From NCBI GenBank assembly GCA_031292735.1, contig JARLGP010000025.1, positions 1-20,906 on the forward strand: DNA of 20,906 nt, read 5' to 3'. Below the pieces are notes generated by a model. The model made no database searches. It saw only the letters and a list, made by a program, of their open reading frames with translations, and was not told the origin of the DNA. Every line of letters begins with the position of its first letter. The stretch's first letter is position 1. The position numbers and the translations under genes were made by a program. The DNA comes from Holophaga sp. GTDB taxonomy: Bacteria > Acidobacteriota > Holophagae > Holophagales > Holophagaceae. Below are positions 7,464 through 14,956 of the stretch, piece by piece.

Positions 7464-8113
7464 AACACAACCCCGTAGGTGAGCCGGAAGAAATCCGCCG
7501 GCGGCGTGCCCGGGGAGTCGGAGGTGGGCTGGGTGCTGGTGGCGTCGCCGGTGAGCGTCTTGTGGAAAGCCACTTCGGCGTTGGTCCGCCAGCGGCCGAA
7601 GGGGCGGAAGCTGTAGCCCGCGCCCACCAGGCCGCCCAGCCGGGTCTTGTTGACGCTGTAGCCGAACCAGTCGGGATCGCCGTAGCTGCTCTTGAAATTT
7701 TCCAGGTCCATGGACAGCCCGCCCACCACATAGGCGCCCCGGTGGCGGTAGGCGTCGCCGGTGCCCAGGAAGTACTGCGCCTCTCCGCCCAGGCTGAAAA
7801 GCTGGTGCCGGAGGTTGTAGGTGACGAGGCCGGGCGCGGTGTCCTCCCCGGTGGTGCTCTGGCCGTAAATGTCCAGGCGGACGGCCAGCTGCTGGGCCAC
7901 CGGGAAGCTGACCGTGAACTGACCGCCCAGGGTGGTGTCGTAGCCTTCGTTGGAAGGGCTCCCCTGGGATCCCGACGGCCCGTAGTCGGTGCTGTTGAAC
8001 CCACCCACCGGAATCGAAAGGCTTAGTCCCAGGCCGAAGTGGGGATCCTGGGCGGCCAGCGGGACGGCCAGCGACAGGGCCAGGATGAAGGTGGCAACGC
8101 GCACTTTTTCCAT
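7460..8113 (-). CDS. Outer-membrane beta-barrel protein, small porin-like type
   Basis: A 217-residue protein preceded by a perfect AGGAGG. The signal peptide (about residues 1-21) ends VPLAAQ. The mature part alternates polar and hydrophobic residues in short amphipathic strands with aromatic girdles (GLGLSLSIPVGG, FSLGGEAQYFLGTG, RHRGAYVVGGLSMDLE, TRLGGLVGAGYSF). It ends in FRLTYGVVF, with the terminal Phe recognised by the BAM complex. This size and pattern fit an eight-stranded barrel of the OmpW/OmpA-barrel kind. Ligand and exact family are unknown. It is divergent from the gene at 8250, sharing a 136-bp control region. Confidence 0.8.
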   Translation of the reverse strand: MEKVRVATFILALSLAVPLAAQDPHFGLGLSLSIPVGGFNSTDYGPSGSQGSPSNEGYDTTLGGQFTVSFPVAQQLAVRLDIYGQSTTGEDTAPGLVTYNLRHQLFSLGGEAQYFLGTGDAYRHRGAYVVGGLSMDLENFKSSYGDPDWFGYSVNKTRLGGLVGAGYSFRPFGRWRTNAEVAFHKTLTGDATSTQPTSDSPGTPPADFFRLTYGVVF

Positions 8114-8249
8114 GAAGCCTCCTGGTCCTTTCGACCCTTGAACTTTGAAACGGGTTTAGGCATCGGCCATAAATTGACCTTCGCGGTGCGGTTCAGCGCT
8201 GGCCACCCGGTGCCAGAGCGGGCTACCCTAGTTTCAATCGGAGTGGATC

Positions 8250-9011
8250 ATGGCTTGGAAAAAGGATCTCGCAAAACTGAAACAGGAACTGGGCAAGGAG
8301 GAGTCGGCGCCGGGCAAGATTTCGCCGCCGCCCAAGCCCAAGGCGGCCCACCCGGTATCCAGCTCCATCGAGGAGGAGGACAACATCTTCCTTAGCGCCA
8401 TGGGGCTCCGTGCGAAGTCCGGCCCGCGCGAGGCCGCCGTCACCCTGCGGGACGAGCCGCCCGCCCTGGTCCAGCCCAAACCGGCCCCCCAGAGCAGCAA
8501 GGCCGAGTTCAGTTCGGCCATGGGCGACCTCAAGGGGCTGAAGCCCATGAATTCGTCCATTCTCCAGGCCGCACCGGCCCCGACCCCTGCCCCTGCGCCG
8601 GTTCCCGTTCCGGCCCCGGTCCAGGAAGCCGTGGCGCCGCCCGCGGCTCCACCCGCGCCCGCGCCGGTGGTCGAGCCCGCGGAGCCCGCGCCGTCCGTGC
8701 CGCGCCAGGTCCAGATCAACCTGGCCGCGGGCATGGCCATCGTCGTGGACGGCAGCCTGGACCTCAAGGGCCACGCCCGGAGCGATGCCGAGGAGCGGCT
8801 CAAGGAGCGCATCCTGGACGGCTACGCCCTGGGCTGGCGCACCCTCCACGTGCTGGTTGGATCGTCCCCGGAGCTGCGCCAGATGGTGCTGGACCTGCTC
8901 ATGAGCCCCGCCGGGGGCTGCGTGGCGCGCTACGCCCAGGCCCCGGTGCCCATGGGCGGGGCCCAGGCCTGGATCCTGTATTTTCGGGGACCGGGCGCCG
9001 CTGAAAACTAG
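8250..9011 (+). CDS. Smr-domain-like protein with Pro/Ala-rich linker
   Basis: A 253-residue, apparently cytoplasmic protein. A lysine-rich N-terminus is followed by two copies of a short motif, FLSAMG (47-52) and FSSAMG (87-92), like the F-x-x-A-M-G segment before many proteobacterial Smr domains. A Pro/Ala/Val linker (about 107-150) follows. The C-terminal domain (about 163-246) matches the Smr fold: SLDLKGH for the family's LDLHG, a helix DAEERLKERILDGYALG, then LHVLVGSS where the family has its HGKG loop. Smr domains act on nucleic acids (nicking or RNA cleavage, as in MutS2). Here both catalytic-loop motifs are altered, so activity may be lost. GGAG precedes the ATG. The family call is moderate. 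Confidence 0.7.
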   Translation: MAWKKDLAKLKQELGKEESAPGKISPPPKPKAAHPVSSSIEEEDNIFLSAMGLRAKSGPREAAVTLRDEPPALVQPKPAPQSSKAEFSSAMGDLKGLKPMNSSILQAAPAPTPAPAPVPVPAPVQEAVAPPAAPPAPAPVVEPAEPAPSVPRQVQINLAAGMAIVVDGSLDLKGHARSDAEERLKERILDGYALGWRTLHVLVGSSPELRQMVLDLLMSPAGGCVARYAQAPVPMGGAQAWILYFRGPGAAEN

Positions 9012-9037
9012 AGGAGATCCAAACCCGCTGTTGGCAC

Positions 9038-9043
9038 TATAAT
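9038..9043 (+). promoter_or_regulatory. Consensus -10 box (TATAAT) of the LysM gene
   Basis: A perfect TATAAT lies 28 bp before the ATG at 9072. No good -35 is seen at 16-18 nt; TTGGCA stands immediately beside the -10, which is too close to serve. An activator-dependent or alternative promoter is possible. Confidence 0.45.
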
Positions 9044-9071
9044 TTCCCCCAACCATCCCGGGGAGAACCTC

Positions 9072-10223
9072 ATGCGTCAGAGCAAAAGGCTTCGTGCTTT
9101 AGCGGTGATCCCGTTTGTCGCCCTGGGCCTGCTGGCCCAGTCCGACGACGGCCAGACCGCCACCGGGCAGGCCATCAAGGTAGCGACGCACTCGTCCCGC
9201 TGGGATTATCCCAGGGCGATCACCCCCGGCCCCGGCCAGGAGATCCACGTGGTGCAGAAGGGCGACACGCTCTGGGACCTGGGCACCCAGTTCCTGGGCA
9301 ACCCCTTCGCCTGGCCGCAGATCTGGGAACTCAACCGGTGGGTGAAGGATCCCCACTGGATCTACCCGGGCGACCCGATCCTGGTGGAATCCTCCCGCGG
9401 CACGGTGGCCGCCAAGGGCAGGGAGCGCCTTTCCCCCCGGGAAGTGGCGGACCTGCAACCGGATCTCCGGCGGGCGCGGAAGCCGAGCCTGGATGAATAC
9501 GCCTTCACCTTCCAGGATTTCATCCAGATGCCGTTCCTGGTGCCCACCACCGGCGAGACCTATTTCAAGCAGGTCGGCGCCTTCAAGCTGGTGGGCCGGC
9601 AGGATTCGACCCGGGACATGCTGGCCGACGGCGACTTCCTCTACGTGGGCGGCGGTTCCAACCAGGGGGTGAAGCCCGGAGACCGGCTGGTGGTCACCCG
9701 GATCGTCGCCCGGAAGTTCTACCATCCTGGAGACCGGCACCGGCAGAAGGTCATGGGCGACATCCTGGAGCAGTTCGGCATCATCCGGATCACCCATGTC
9801 TATCCGGCCCAGTCCGTGGCCATCATCGAGAAGTCCCTGGACGGGATCACCGACGACGGCTACGCCGCACCCTACACGGAGCCGGCCACCATCCTCAACA
9901 CCCTGCGCACCGACATCGCCAACCCGGTCCAGGTGAAGGAGCCGGTGTCGAAGGTCATCTTCATCCGCATGAACAAGGCCGTGGCCTCGGGGGGCGACCT
10001 GGTGATCATCGACCGCGGCGCCCAGGACGGCTACAAGGTCGGCGACGTGCTCCTCAGCGCCCGCCCCACGCCCCTGGACCATTCCAAGAAGCTTTCGCCC
10101 GCCAACAGCACCAACTACTACCTGGGCCAGCTCATCGTCATCAGGACCGGGGAGCACAGCGCCACCTGCCGGATCATGAGGAGCACCGAAGAGGTGATGG
10201 TGGGGGACATCCTCACCCATTAA
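9072..10223 (+). CDS. LysM-domain secreted protein, probably peptidoglycan-binding
   Basis: A 383-residue protein with GGGGAG before the ATG and a signal peptide (about residues 1-22, ending LGLLAQ). A LysM domain spans about 57-106: IHVVQKGDTLWDLGTQFLGN, then WPQIWELNRW and WIYPGDPILV. LysM binds N-acetylglucosamine units of peptidoglycan. The longer C-terminal part (about 125-383) is beta-rich, with repeated GDxL-type turns (MLADGDFLYVGGG, GVKPGDRLVV, GGDLVIIDRG, YKVGDVLL, VMVGDILTH), suggesting repeated barrel-like units; I do not know its role. It probably acts at the cell wall. Its end overlaps rsmG on the other strand by 11 bp. Confidence 0.85.
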   Translation: MRQSKRLRALAVIPFVALGLLAQSDDGQTATGQAIKVATHSSRWDYPRAITPGPGQEIHVVQKGDTLWDLGTQFLGNPFAWPQIWELNRWVKDPHWIYPGDPILVESSRGTVAAKGRERLSPREVADLQPDLRRARKPSLDEYAFTFQDFIQMPFLVPTTGETYFKQVGAFKLVGRQDSTRDMLADGDFLYVGGGSNQGVKPGDRLVVTRIVARKFYHPGDRHRQKVMGDILEQFGIIRITHVYPAQSVAIIEKSLDGITDDGYAAPYTEPATILNTLRTDIANPVQVKEPVSKVIFIRMNKAVASGGDLVIIDRGAQDGYKVGDVLLSARPTPLDHSKKLSPANSTNYYLGQLIVIRTGEHSATCRIMRSTEEVMVGDILTH

Positions 10224-10791
10224 GCCTGAGCTCCACCACGGTCCGCTGGCCCCTGCTGGGCAGCTGGTAGGGGTGGGTGCGCAGCAGGAAACCCTGCGGG
10301 GCCTCCCAGGGCCCCTGGGGGCCCTTGAGGGCCCAGAACGGCGCCCCCGGCAGACCGTGCCGGCGCCACCAGCCGCCCAGCAGGTCCAGGGTGCCCACCG
10401 CCTTGGCCACGCCGGCCTGGGCCTGCAGCGGGGCGATCGCCTCGGCCCGGCCCACCATCGGAACCAGGTTGGCCAGCTTCAATTCCAGCATCGCCTGGCG
10501 CACGAAGGCGATTTTCTTGTTCGATTTATCGAGGGCGATGAGCTCCAGGTCGGGCCGGGCCAGGGCGATCAGCACCGCCGGAATGCCCATCCCGGTACCG
10601 AAATCCACCACCCTGGAGCGGGCCGGGAGCGGCGCCAGGAACGGCAGCAGGACCGCGGAATCCAGGATCAGCTCCTCCTGGCGCTGCTCTTTTTCCAGGG
10701 CGGTGAGGGCATGCGTCCGGCTCCACCGGTCGAGCAGCTCCAGGTAGAGGGCTATGGGTTCCAGAGTCCAGTCGGGCAGTGCTGATTCCAT
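10213..10791 (-). CDS. rsmG: 16S rRNA m7G527 methyltransferase RsmG (GidB)
   Basis: RsmG methylates G527 of 16S rRNA at N7 using S-adenosylmethionine, in the cytoplasm. The 192-residue product carries the family's N-terminal helical part (LYLELLDRWSRTHALTAL, then ILDSAVLLPFL), the SAM-binding loop VDFGTGMGIPAVLIALARP and the KSNKKIAFV segment. ALKGPQ matches the conserved KG near the end. The region usually reading DvvtsRA is VAKAVGTL, so the common arginine appears as lysine. I chose the ATG at 10791; an in-frame TTG at 10827 would add 12 residues with no ribosome site. The ribosome site at 10791 is also weak. The protein is slightly short for the family (about 205-210). Confidence 0.88.
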   Translation of the reverse strand: MESALPDWTLEPIALYLELLDRWSRTHALTALEKEQRQEELILDSAVLLPFLAPLPARSRVVDFGTGMGIPAVLIALARPDLELIALDKSNKKIAFVRQAMLELKLANLVPMVGRAEAIAPLQAQAGVAKAVGTLDLLGGWWRRHGLPGAPFWALKGPQGPWEAPQGFLLRTHPYQLPSRGQRTVVELRLNG

Positions 10792-10963
10792 CTGTCCAAA
10801 ATACCCGCACGGCGTTGTTCCGCACAAAAGAATCCGCGCAAGCCCAGGTTCCTGAAAGCTTGCCCGGTTGCTGCGCCAAGTTAAGGGCGATTCACCATTT
10901 ATGAGATGTTTGGAAGTTCCAGCAATCTTTTTAAAAGAAGTATGCCTAACGCTATTGTCGGTA

Positions 10964-10992
10964 TTGACAAAAAGGTTTTCGCTTCAAATACT
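10964..10992 (+). promoter_or_regulatory. Sigma-70-type promoter of ybeY
   Basis: A perfect TTGACA (10964-10969) and AATACT (10987-10992) are 17 nt apart, giving a leader of about 30 nt before the ATG at 11030. An interrupted palindrome (ATACTG-N7-CAGTAT, 10988-11006) overlaps the -10 and expected start point and could be an operator. The gap 10828-10963 holds nothing else I can name. Confidence 0.6.
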
Positions 10993-11029
10993 GGACGTAT
11001 CAGTATGACTTTTTTTGAGCGAGGACCGA

Positions 11030-11767
11030 ATGAGCGAAAATGCTAAACCCTTTAAGATTGATTGGTCCAGCCGAAGCAAACTCAGAGGGCCGGGAGAACG
11101 CTCCCTTGGGGATCTCCTGATAAAACTCAGAAACCAGCTGGCCCCCGCAGCGGAAGGAATTTCCATTACTTATCTGGACGACCGGGCCATGCGGAAGCTG
11201 AACCGGGAACATCGCGGAATCAATCAGACCACCGATATCCTGAGCTTCCCCTCCAACCCTGAAAAAGGGGCATTCCAGCACCTCGGGGACCTGGTCGTGA
11301 GCCTTCCCGTGGCCGAAAAGATGGCCAAGAAGCTTGGCGTCAGCAGGCGCAGGGAAGTGGAGACCCTGGTCATTCACGGGTTTCTTCACCTCTGCATGCA
11401 TGATCATGCGGTCGACAACGGCGAGATGATGGCGCTTCAGGCCAAGCTTGAGCGGGAACTGCTTGAATCCGAGCCCCTGCTCATGTCGGTGAAGCGCGGC
11501 CGCAAGCCGGGAAGCAAGGTGAAGCGTCTCAAGGACGGCAGCCGGGTCGTGGTGACCGGCCGCGCGGCGAACGCCATCGTCCGCAAGGAAGCCCTGAAGA
11601 AGGCCAAGCCGGTGAAGAAGGCACCCAAGGCCGCCAAGAAGGTGGTGGAGAAGCCCAAGCGGGCCCCGGGCCGCCCCCGGAAGGTGGCCGAGGCTCCGGC
11701 CCCCGCCCCGCGCCGCACGGTCCGCCGCAAGCGCGCTCCCCGGCTGCGCACCGGCGTGCTGGGTTAG
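11030..11767 (+). CDS. ybeY: Endoribonuclease YbeY with histone-H1-like C-terminal tail
   Basis: YbeY is a zinc-dependent single-strand endoribonuclease for 16S rRNA 3'-end maturation and ribosome quality control. The core (about residues 1-152) has ITYLDDRAMRKLNREHRG, TTDILSFP and the zinc site HGFLHLCMHDH (His116, His120, His126). The family usually has LxGxDH in place of LCMHDH; all three histidines are kept. Bacterial YbeY is typically about 150-170 residues, whereas this one has 245. The extra about 90 residues are Lys/Arg/Ala/Pro-rich, with KRGRKPGSK (155-163) and the AT-hook-like RAPGRPRKV (211-219), resembling histone H1-like DNA- or RNA-binding tails. The frame is continuous and codon use looks the same throughout. 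I chose the ATG at 11030, preceded by AGGA, over an in-frame TTG 15 bp upstream. Confidence 0.93.
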   Translation: MSENAKPFKIDWSSRSKLRGPGERSLGDLLIKLRNQLAPAAEGISITYLDDRAMRKLNREHRGINQTTDILSFPSNPEKGAFQHLGDLVVSLPVAEKMAKKLGVSRRREVETLVIHGFLHLCMHDHAVDNGEMMALQAKLERELLESEPLLMSVKRGRKPGSKVKRLKDGSRVVVTGRAANAIVRKEALKKAKPVKKAPKAAKKVVEKPKRAPGRPRKVAEAPAPAPRRTVRRKRAPRLRTGVLG

Positions 11768-11778
11768 CTACCCGTTCC

Positions 11779-11821
11779 CTTTCCGGTCCGGGCAAGTTCT
11801 GAACTGGCCTGGACGGGAAAG
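11779..11821. repeat. 43-bp imperfect palindrome between ybeY and the TPR gene
   Basis: The arms 11779-11799 and 11801-11821 pair at 18 of 21 positions around T11800. The mismatches are single and spaced along the arms. In RNA it would form a long hairpin shortly after the ybeY stop. The nearest T-run (TTTTTT, about 11848-11853) is almost 30 nt later, so it does not fit a classical terminator. It may stabilise the ybeY mRNA end, partly terminate, or bind a dimeric regulator upstream of the next gene. Confidence 0.65.
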
Positions 11822-11875
11822 TGTCGGTAAGATAGGCGTTCGGCCCCTTTTTTGCGGCCTACCCCGGGAGTCCCT

Positions 11876-12595
11876 GTGTTGAATCTTCTTTCGGGCCTTG
11901 GCGTTGCTATCGTCATGGCCCTATTGCTTGCCTTGTTGAAGATCAATCTCTGGATCGCGTTCCCTCTCGGCCTGATCGCGGGCCTGGCGGTGTTCATCTA
12001 CCTGGGCCGCAGGATCCAGAACCGGCTGGAGCAGGTCTTCAACCGCGCTTCGGAAGTCATGAAGAAGCAGCAGTTCGATCAGGCCATCGAGATCATGAAG
12101 GAAGGCTACCAGTTCAACAAGTGGCAGTTCCTGGTCAAGGGCTCCATCGACGGCCAGATCGGGGTGGTGCAGTACCTGCGCAAGAAGAACGACGAAGCGG
12201 AGCCCCTGCTCCGCTCCGCCAGCTACCAGCACTACATCGCCAAGGCGATGCTGGGAATCCTGCAGTGGAAGCGGGGCGAAAAGAAGCAGGCCAAGGTGAC
12301 CTTCCAGCTGGCCCTGAAATCCGGCAAGAAGGAAAGCCTCCTCTACGCGGTCTATGCCTATGTCCTCAACGAACTGAAGGAACGGGAAAAGGCCGTCGAG
12401 GTGCTCAACAAGGGCCTCAAGATCTGCAAGGATGATGAGCGGCTTCTGGTGAACCGCAATAACCTGCAGAACGGCAAACCGATGAAGATGAAAGTGTACG
12501 GGGATCAGTGGTACCAGTTCATGCTGGAGCGTCCCATGCTCCGCCAGGAGCCGCCGCCGTTCGCCCGGATTTCCAAGCGTGCCCTGCGCGGCTGA
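11876..12595 (+). CDS. Membrane-anchored TPR-like protein, function unknown
   Basis: A 239-residue protein. Hydrophobic helices at about residues 2-19 and 25-42 (LGVAIVMALLLALLK, IAFPLGLIAGLAVFIYLG) form a hairpin anchor. The rest is helical and TPR-like: ASEVMKKQQFDQAIEIMKEG, AKAMLGILQWKRGEKKQAKV and LYAVYAYVLNELKEREKAVE each fit the helix-turn-helix repeat. TPR domains serve as protein-binding scaffolds, here probably on the cytoplasmic face. The start is GTG at 11876, 5 nt after GGGAG; the adjacent TTG at 11879 has 8-nt spacing and is equally possible. It precedes the YebC-family gene by 27 bp, so they may be cotranscribed. Confidence 0.8.
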   Translation: MLNLLSGLGVAIVMALLLALLKINLWIAFPLGLIAGLAVFIYLGRRIQNRLEQVFNRASEVMKKQQFDQAIEIMKEGYQFNKWQFLVKGSIDGQIGVVQYLRKKNDEAEPLLRSASYQHYIAKAMLGILQWKRGEKKQAKVTFQLALKSGKKESLLYAVYAYVLNELKEREKAVEVLNKGLKICKDDERLLVNRNNLQNGKPMKMKVYGDQWYQFMLERPMLRQEPPPFARISKRALRG

Positions 12596-12622
12596 TATAT
12601 ATTTTATTTATGGGAGTATCGC

Positions 12623-13354
12623 ATGTCCGGCCACAGCAAATGGTCAACGATCAAGCATAAGAAGGGCGCCCTGGACGCCAAGCGCGGAAAGGTCTTCACC
12701 CGGGTGCTCAAGGAGATCACCGTTGCGGCCCGGCTGGGCGGCGGCGACGTGGCCGCCAATGCCCGGCTCCGGTTGGCGGTGGATCTGGCCAAGTCCAGCA
12801 ACATGCCCAAGGAGAACTGGGAGCGCGCCATCAAGAAGGGCACCGGCGAACTGGAAGGGGTGTCGTACGAGGAGGTGACGTACGAGGGCTACGGTCCGGG
12901 CGGCGCGGCCATCATCGTGGAAGCGCTTACCGACAACAAGAACCGCACCACCCCTGAGATCCGCAGCTTCTTCAGCAAGTTCGGCACCGAGCTGGGCGCC
13001 ACCAACTCGGTGTCCTACATGTTCGTCAAGCAGGGCCAGATCGTGGTGGAGCCGGACGTGCCCGAGGACAAGGTCATGGAAGTGGCCCTGGAAGCCGGCG
13101 CCGACGATGTCCAGGACGAGGACGGCGCCTGGGTGATCACCATGGACCCCAACAACTACCAGACCGTCAAGGATGCCGTGGACGCCGCCAAGCTGCCGGT
13201 GATCGAGGCCGGGATCGTCCGCACCGCCGGCACCAAGGTGGCGATGGCCGGGGACAAGCTCAAGTCCTTCCTCAAGCTCATCGACCTGCTGGAAGACAAC
13301 GACGACGTGCAGAACGTCTGGCACAACGCCCAGTACGACGAGCCGGACGAGTAG
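12623..13354 (+). CDS. yebC: YebC/PmpR-family protein (transcriptional regulator or translation factor)
   Basis: A 243-residue protein of the normal YebC length, with GGGAG before the ATG. The N-terminus MSGHSKWSTIKHKKGALDAK is the family signature. The central parts NMPKENWERAIKKGTG, YEGYGPGGAAIIVEALTDN, NRT and LGATNSVSYMF are all present. The family was described as DNA-binding regulators, and more recent work links some members to relief of ribosome stalling at proline runs; both roles should be kept open. The gap before it is short and AT-rich (TATATATTTTATTTAT, about 12595-12610), which could hold a promoter. It converges with motB, leaving 12 bp between stops. Confidence 0.95.
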   Translation: MSGHSKWSTIKHKKGALDAKRGKVFTRVLKEITVAARLGGGDVAANARLRLAVDLAKSSNMPKENWERAIKKGTGELEGVSYEEVTYEGYGPGGAAIIVEALTDNKNRTTPEIRSFFSKFGTELGATNSVSYMFVKQGQIVVEPDVPEDKVMEVALEAGADDVQDEDGAWVITMDPNNYQTVKDAVDAAKLPVIEAGIVRTAGTKVAMAGDKLKSFLKLIDLLEDNDDVQNVWHNAQYDEPDE

Positions 13355-13366
13355 CCTTCTCCTCGG

Positions 13367-14029
13367 TCAACGTTCCGCCACCCGCTGGAACCGGAACTTG
13401 ACCCGGCGCTGCAGGGCGCGCCCCTCGGGGCTGCCGGGGTCGCCGTCGATCTGGGAGTCGCCGTGGGCTTCCGCGGCGACGCTGGCGGGGTCCATGCCCT
13501 GCTGCACCAGGGTGCGCACGGTGGCCTCCGCCCGCTGGCCGCTCAGGGCCAGGGCGTCCGCCCCCGAGCCGCCCCGTTCGCGGGGGGCGGCGTGGCCTTC
13601 GCAGATGAGGGTGAAGCCGGGGTAGTCCCGGGCCATCTGGTTGATGCGGGTGAGCAGGGGCTGGAACACCCGGGGCACGCTGGCGGAGCCCTCCTCGAAC
13701 AGGACGGCGCCGCGGAAGCTGACGATGTGCATGCGCACCCCCACGTCCGCGCCGGCCACCGGCTGCAGGTCGGAGAGCTGCTTCTCCAGGTCGGCGGCCC
13801 GGTTCGGGTCGATGCCGAGGTTCCCGGGCAGGATGCCGGTGCCCTTGACGCCCAGCTCGTGCTGGAACGACTGCAGCACCAGTTGGAGCTTCTGGGTGTC
13901 CTGGGCGGAGAACGAGTAGATCACCGCGAAGAAGGCCATGAGCTGGACCATGAGGTCGGCGAAGGTGATCAGCCAGAGGCCGTCGTAGTCGTCCTTCCGG
14001 CGGGTCGGTCGCAGGGGCACCCTAGCCAC
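13367..14029 (-). CDS. motB: MotB-like stator protein (peptidoglycan-anchored)
   Basis: A 220-residue inner-membrane protein that pairs with MotA to form the ion channel driving flagellar rotation. Residues 18-40 (LWLITFADLMVQLMAFFAVI) hold the single helix with the ion-binding Asp25. The OmpA-like peptidoglycan domain (about 105-218) has ALSGQRAEATVRTLVQQGM and ends QRRVKFRF, near the family's NRRV. The conserved GHTD reads GHAA (Asp lost), and the protein is shorter than E. coli MotB (about 308), so the plug and linker are compact. The start is GTG at 14029, with GGAG upstream inside motA; the genes overlap by 8 bp, indicating translational coupling. TolR/OmpA-type stators for other motors are a lesser alternative. 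Confidence 0.85.
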   Translation of the reverse strand: MARVPLRPTRRKDDYDGLWLITFADLMVQLMAFFAVIYSFSAQDTQKLQLVLQSFQHELGVKGTGILPGNLGIDPNRAADLEKQLSDLQPVAGADVGVRMHIVSFRGAVLFEEGSASVPRVFQPLLTRINQMARDYPGFTLICEGHAAPRERGGSGADALALSGQRAEATVRTLVQQGMDPASVAAEAHGDSQIDGDPGSPEGRALQRRVKFRFQRVAER

Positions 14030-14792
14030 GGACCGTCTCCATCCGCCGGGTCTTGTAGCGGGGCGCCAGGGAGGCGTTGAGCTGATCTTCCAGCTGGCCC
14101 GGATTCATCTCGGCGGCGATGCCCAGGATGCCCTCCAGCATCAGCCGCTTGTTCTGCAGTTCTTCCCGGGAGCGCAGCTCCAGCTTGCCGGAGATGGGCA
14201 CCGCGAACAGGTAGGCCACCACGGCGCCGTAGAAGGTGGACAGCAGGCTGAGCGCCATGCCCTGGCCGATCCCGGCCGGGTCCTTGATGCTCACGAACAG
14301 CTGGACCATGCCGATCAGGGTGCCCACCATGCCGAAGCTGGGGGCGGCGGTGGCGATGAACCGGAAGATCTCCTGCCCAAGGGTGTGCCGGTCCTGGGTG
14401 GCGTGGATCTCCTGGGTGAGCACGTCGGTGAGGTACTGCCGGTCCACCCCATCCACCACCATCCGGATTCCCTGGGCCATGAAGGGGTCTTCCGGCATGT
14501 GCTTCTCCAGGCCCAGGATGCCTTCGCGCCGGGCCCGCTGGCTCAGGGCCACCAGATTGGCCACCAGGGCCGGGGTGGAAGCGGCCTGGGTGAAAAATGC
14601 CCGGGAGGCCACGGCCAGCGCCGAACGCACGTTGCCCAGGGGGAACCGGATCAGGGTGGAGGCCATGATGCCGCCGAACACCACCACCAGGCTGGCGGGG
14701 TGCAAAAAGATCCTGGGATTCGGTCCCATGACGATGACCATGACCAGAAGGCCAAGGCCCAGCAGAAAGCCGATCAGGGTTCCTCGATCCAT
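14022..14792 (-). CDS. motA: MotA/PomA-like flagellar stator protein
   Basis: A 256-residue inner-membrane protein with four helices: about residues 4-22, 33-50, 148-170 and 183-202. ATAAPSFGMVGTLIGMV (148-164) contains Pro151 and AYLFAVPISGKL contains Pro199, matching the two prolines needed for torque in MotA. The cytoplasmic loop carries RARRE (86-90) and Glu96, the charged residues that contact FliG. The short N-terminus MDRGTLIGFLLG is PomA-like, but the coupling ion cannot be read reliably from the sequence. I chose the ATG at 14792 with GAGG at 7 nt; a TTG four codons earlier would use that GAGG as coding. No other flagellar gene is in the window. Confidence 0.9.
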   Translation of the reverse strand: MDRGTLIGFLLGLGLLVMVIVMGPNPRIFLHPASLVVVFGGIMASTLIRFPLGNVRSALAVASRAFFTQAASTPALVANLVALSQRARREGILGLEKHMPEDPFMAQGIRMVVDGVDRQYLTDVLTQEIHATQDRHTLGQEIFRFIATAAPSFGMVGTLIGMVQLFVSIKDPAGIGQGMALSLLSTFYGAVVAYLFAVPISGKLELRSREELQNKRLMLEGILGIAAEMNPGQLEDQLNASLAPRYKTRRMETVRG

Positions 14793-14956
14793 GAGATGCC
14801 TCAATTCAATTTATCGACAAAGCCCATGACTGAAGAAATTTTCACGCCAAAAGCGTCGGAACGGAAATTTTGCAATAATTTCAATCCGGATCCGTCATAG
14901 AGGGTGAGGACCGATTCCGCCCCCCTTACCATGGACCCGGTCAAACCATTGGTCGG

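Noticed and set aside
8569..8700. Tandem Pro/Ala repeat as a DNA repeat or CRISPR-like array
   Set aside because: It is an in-frame low-complexity linker of the Smr-like protein; repeats are irregular and have no spacers.
14793..14840. Sigma-28-type promoter before motA
   Set aside because: GTCGATAA resembles the flagellar -10, but no TAAA-type -35 stands at the required distance, and other AT-rich -10 choices are as good.
14858..14892. ECF autoregulatory promoter (GGAAC ... GTC) before the sigma gene
   Set aside because: GGAAC and GTC are present but about 31 nt apart instead of 16-17, so this is not a usable pair.
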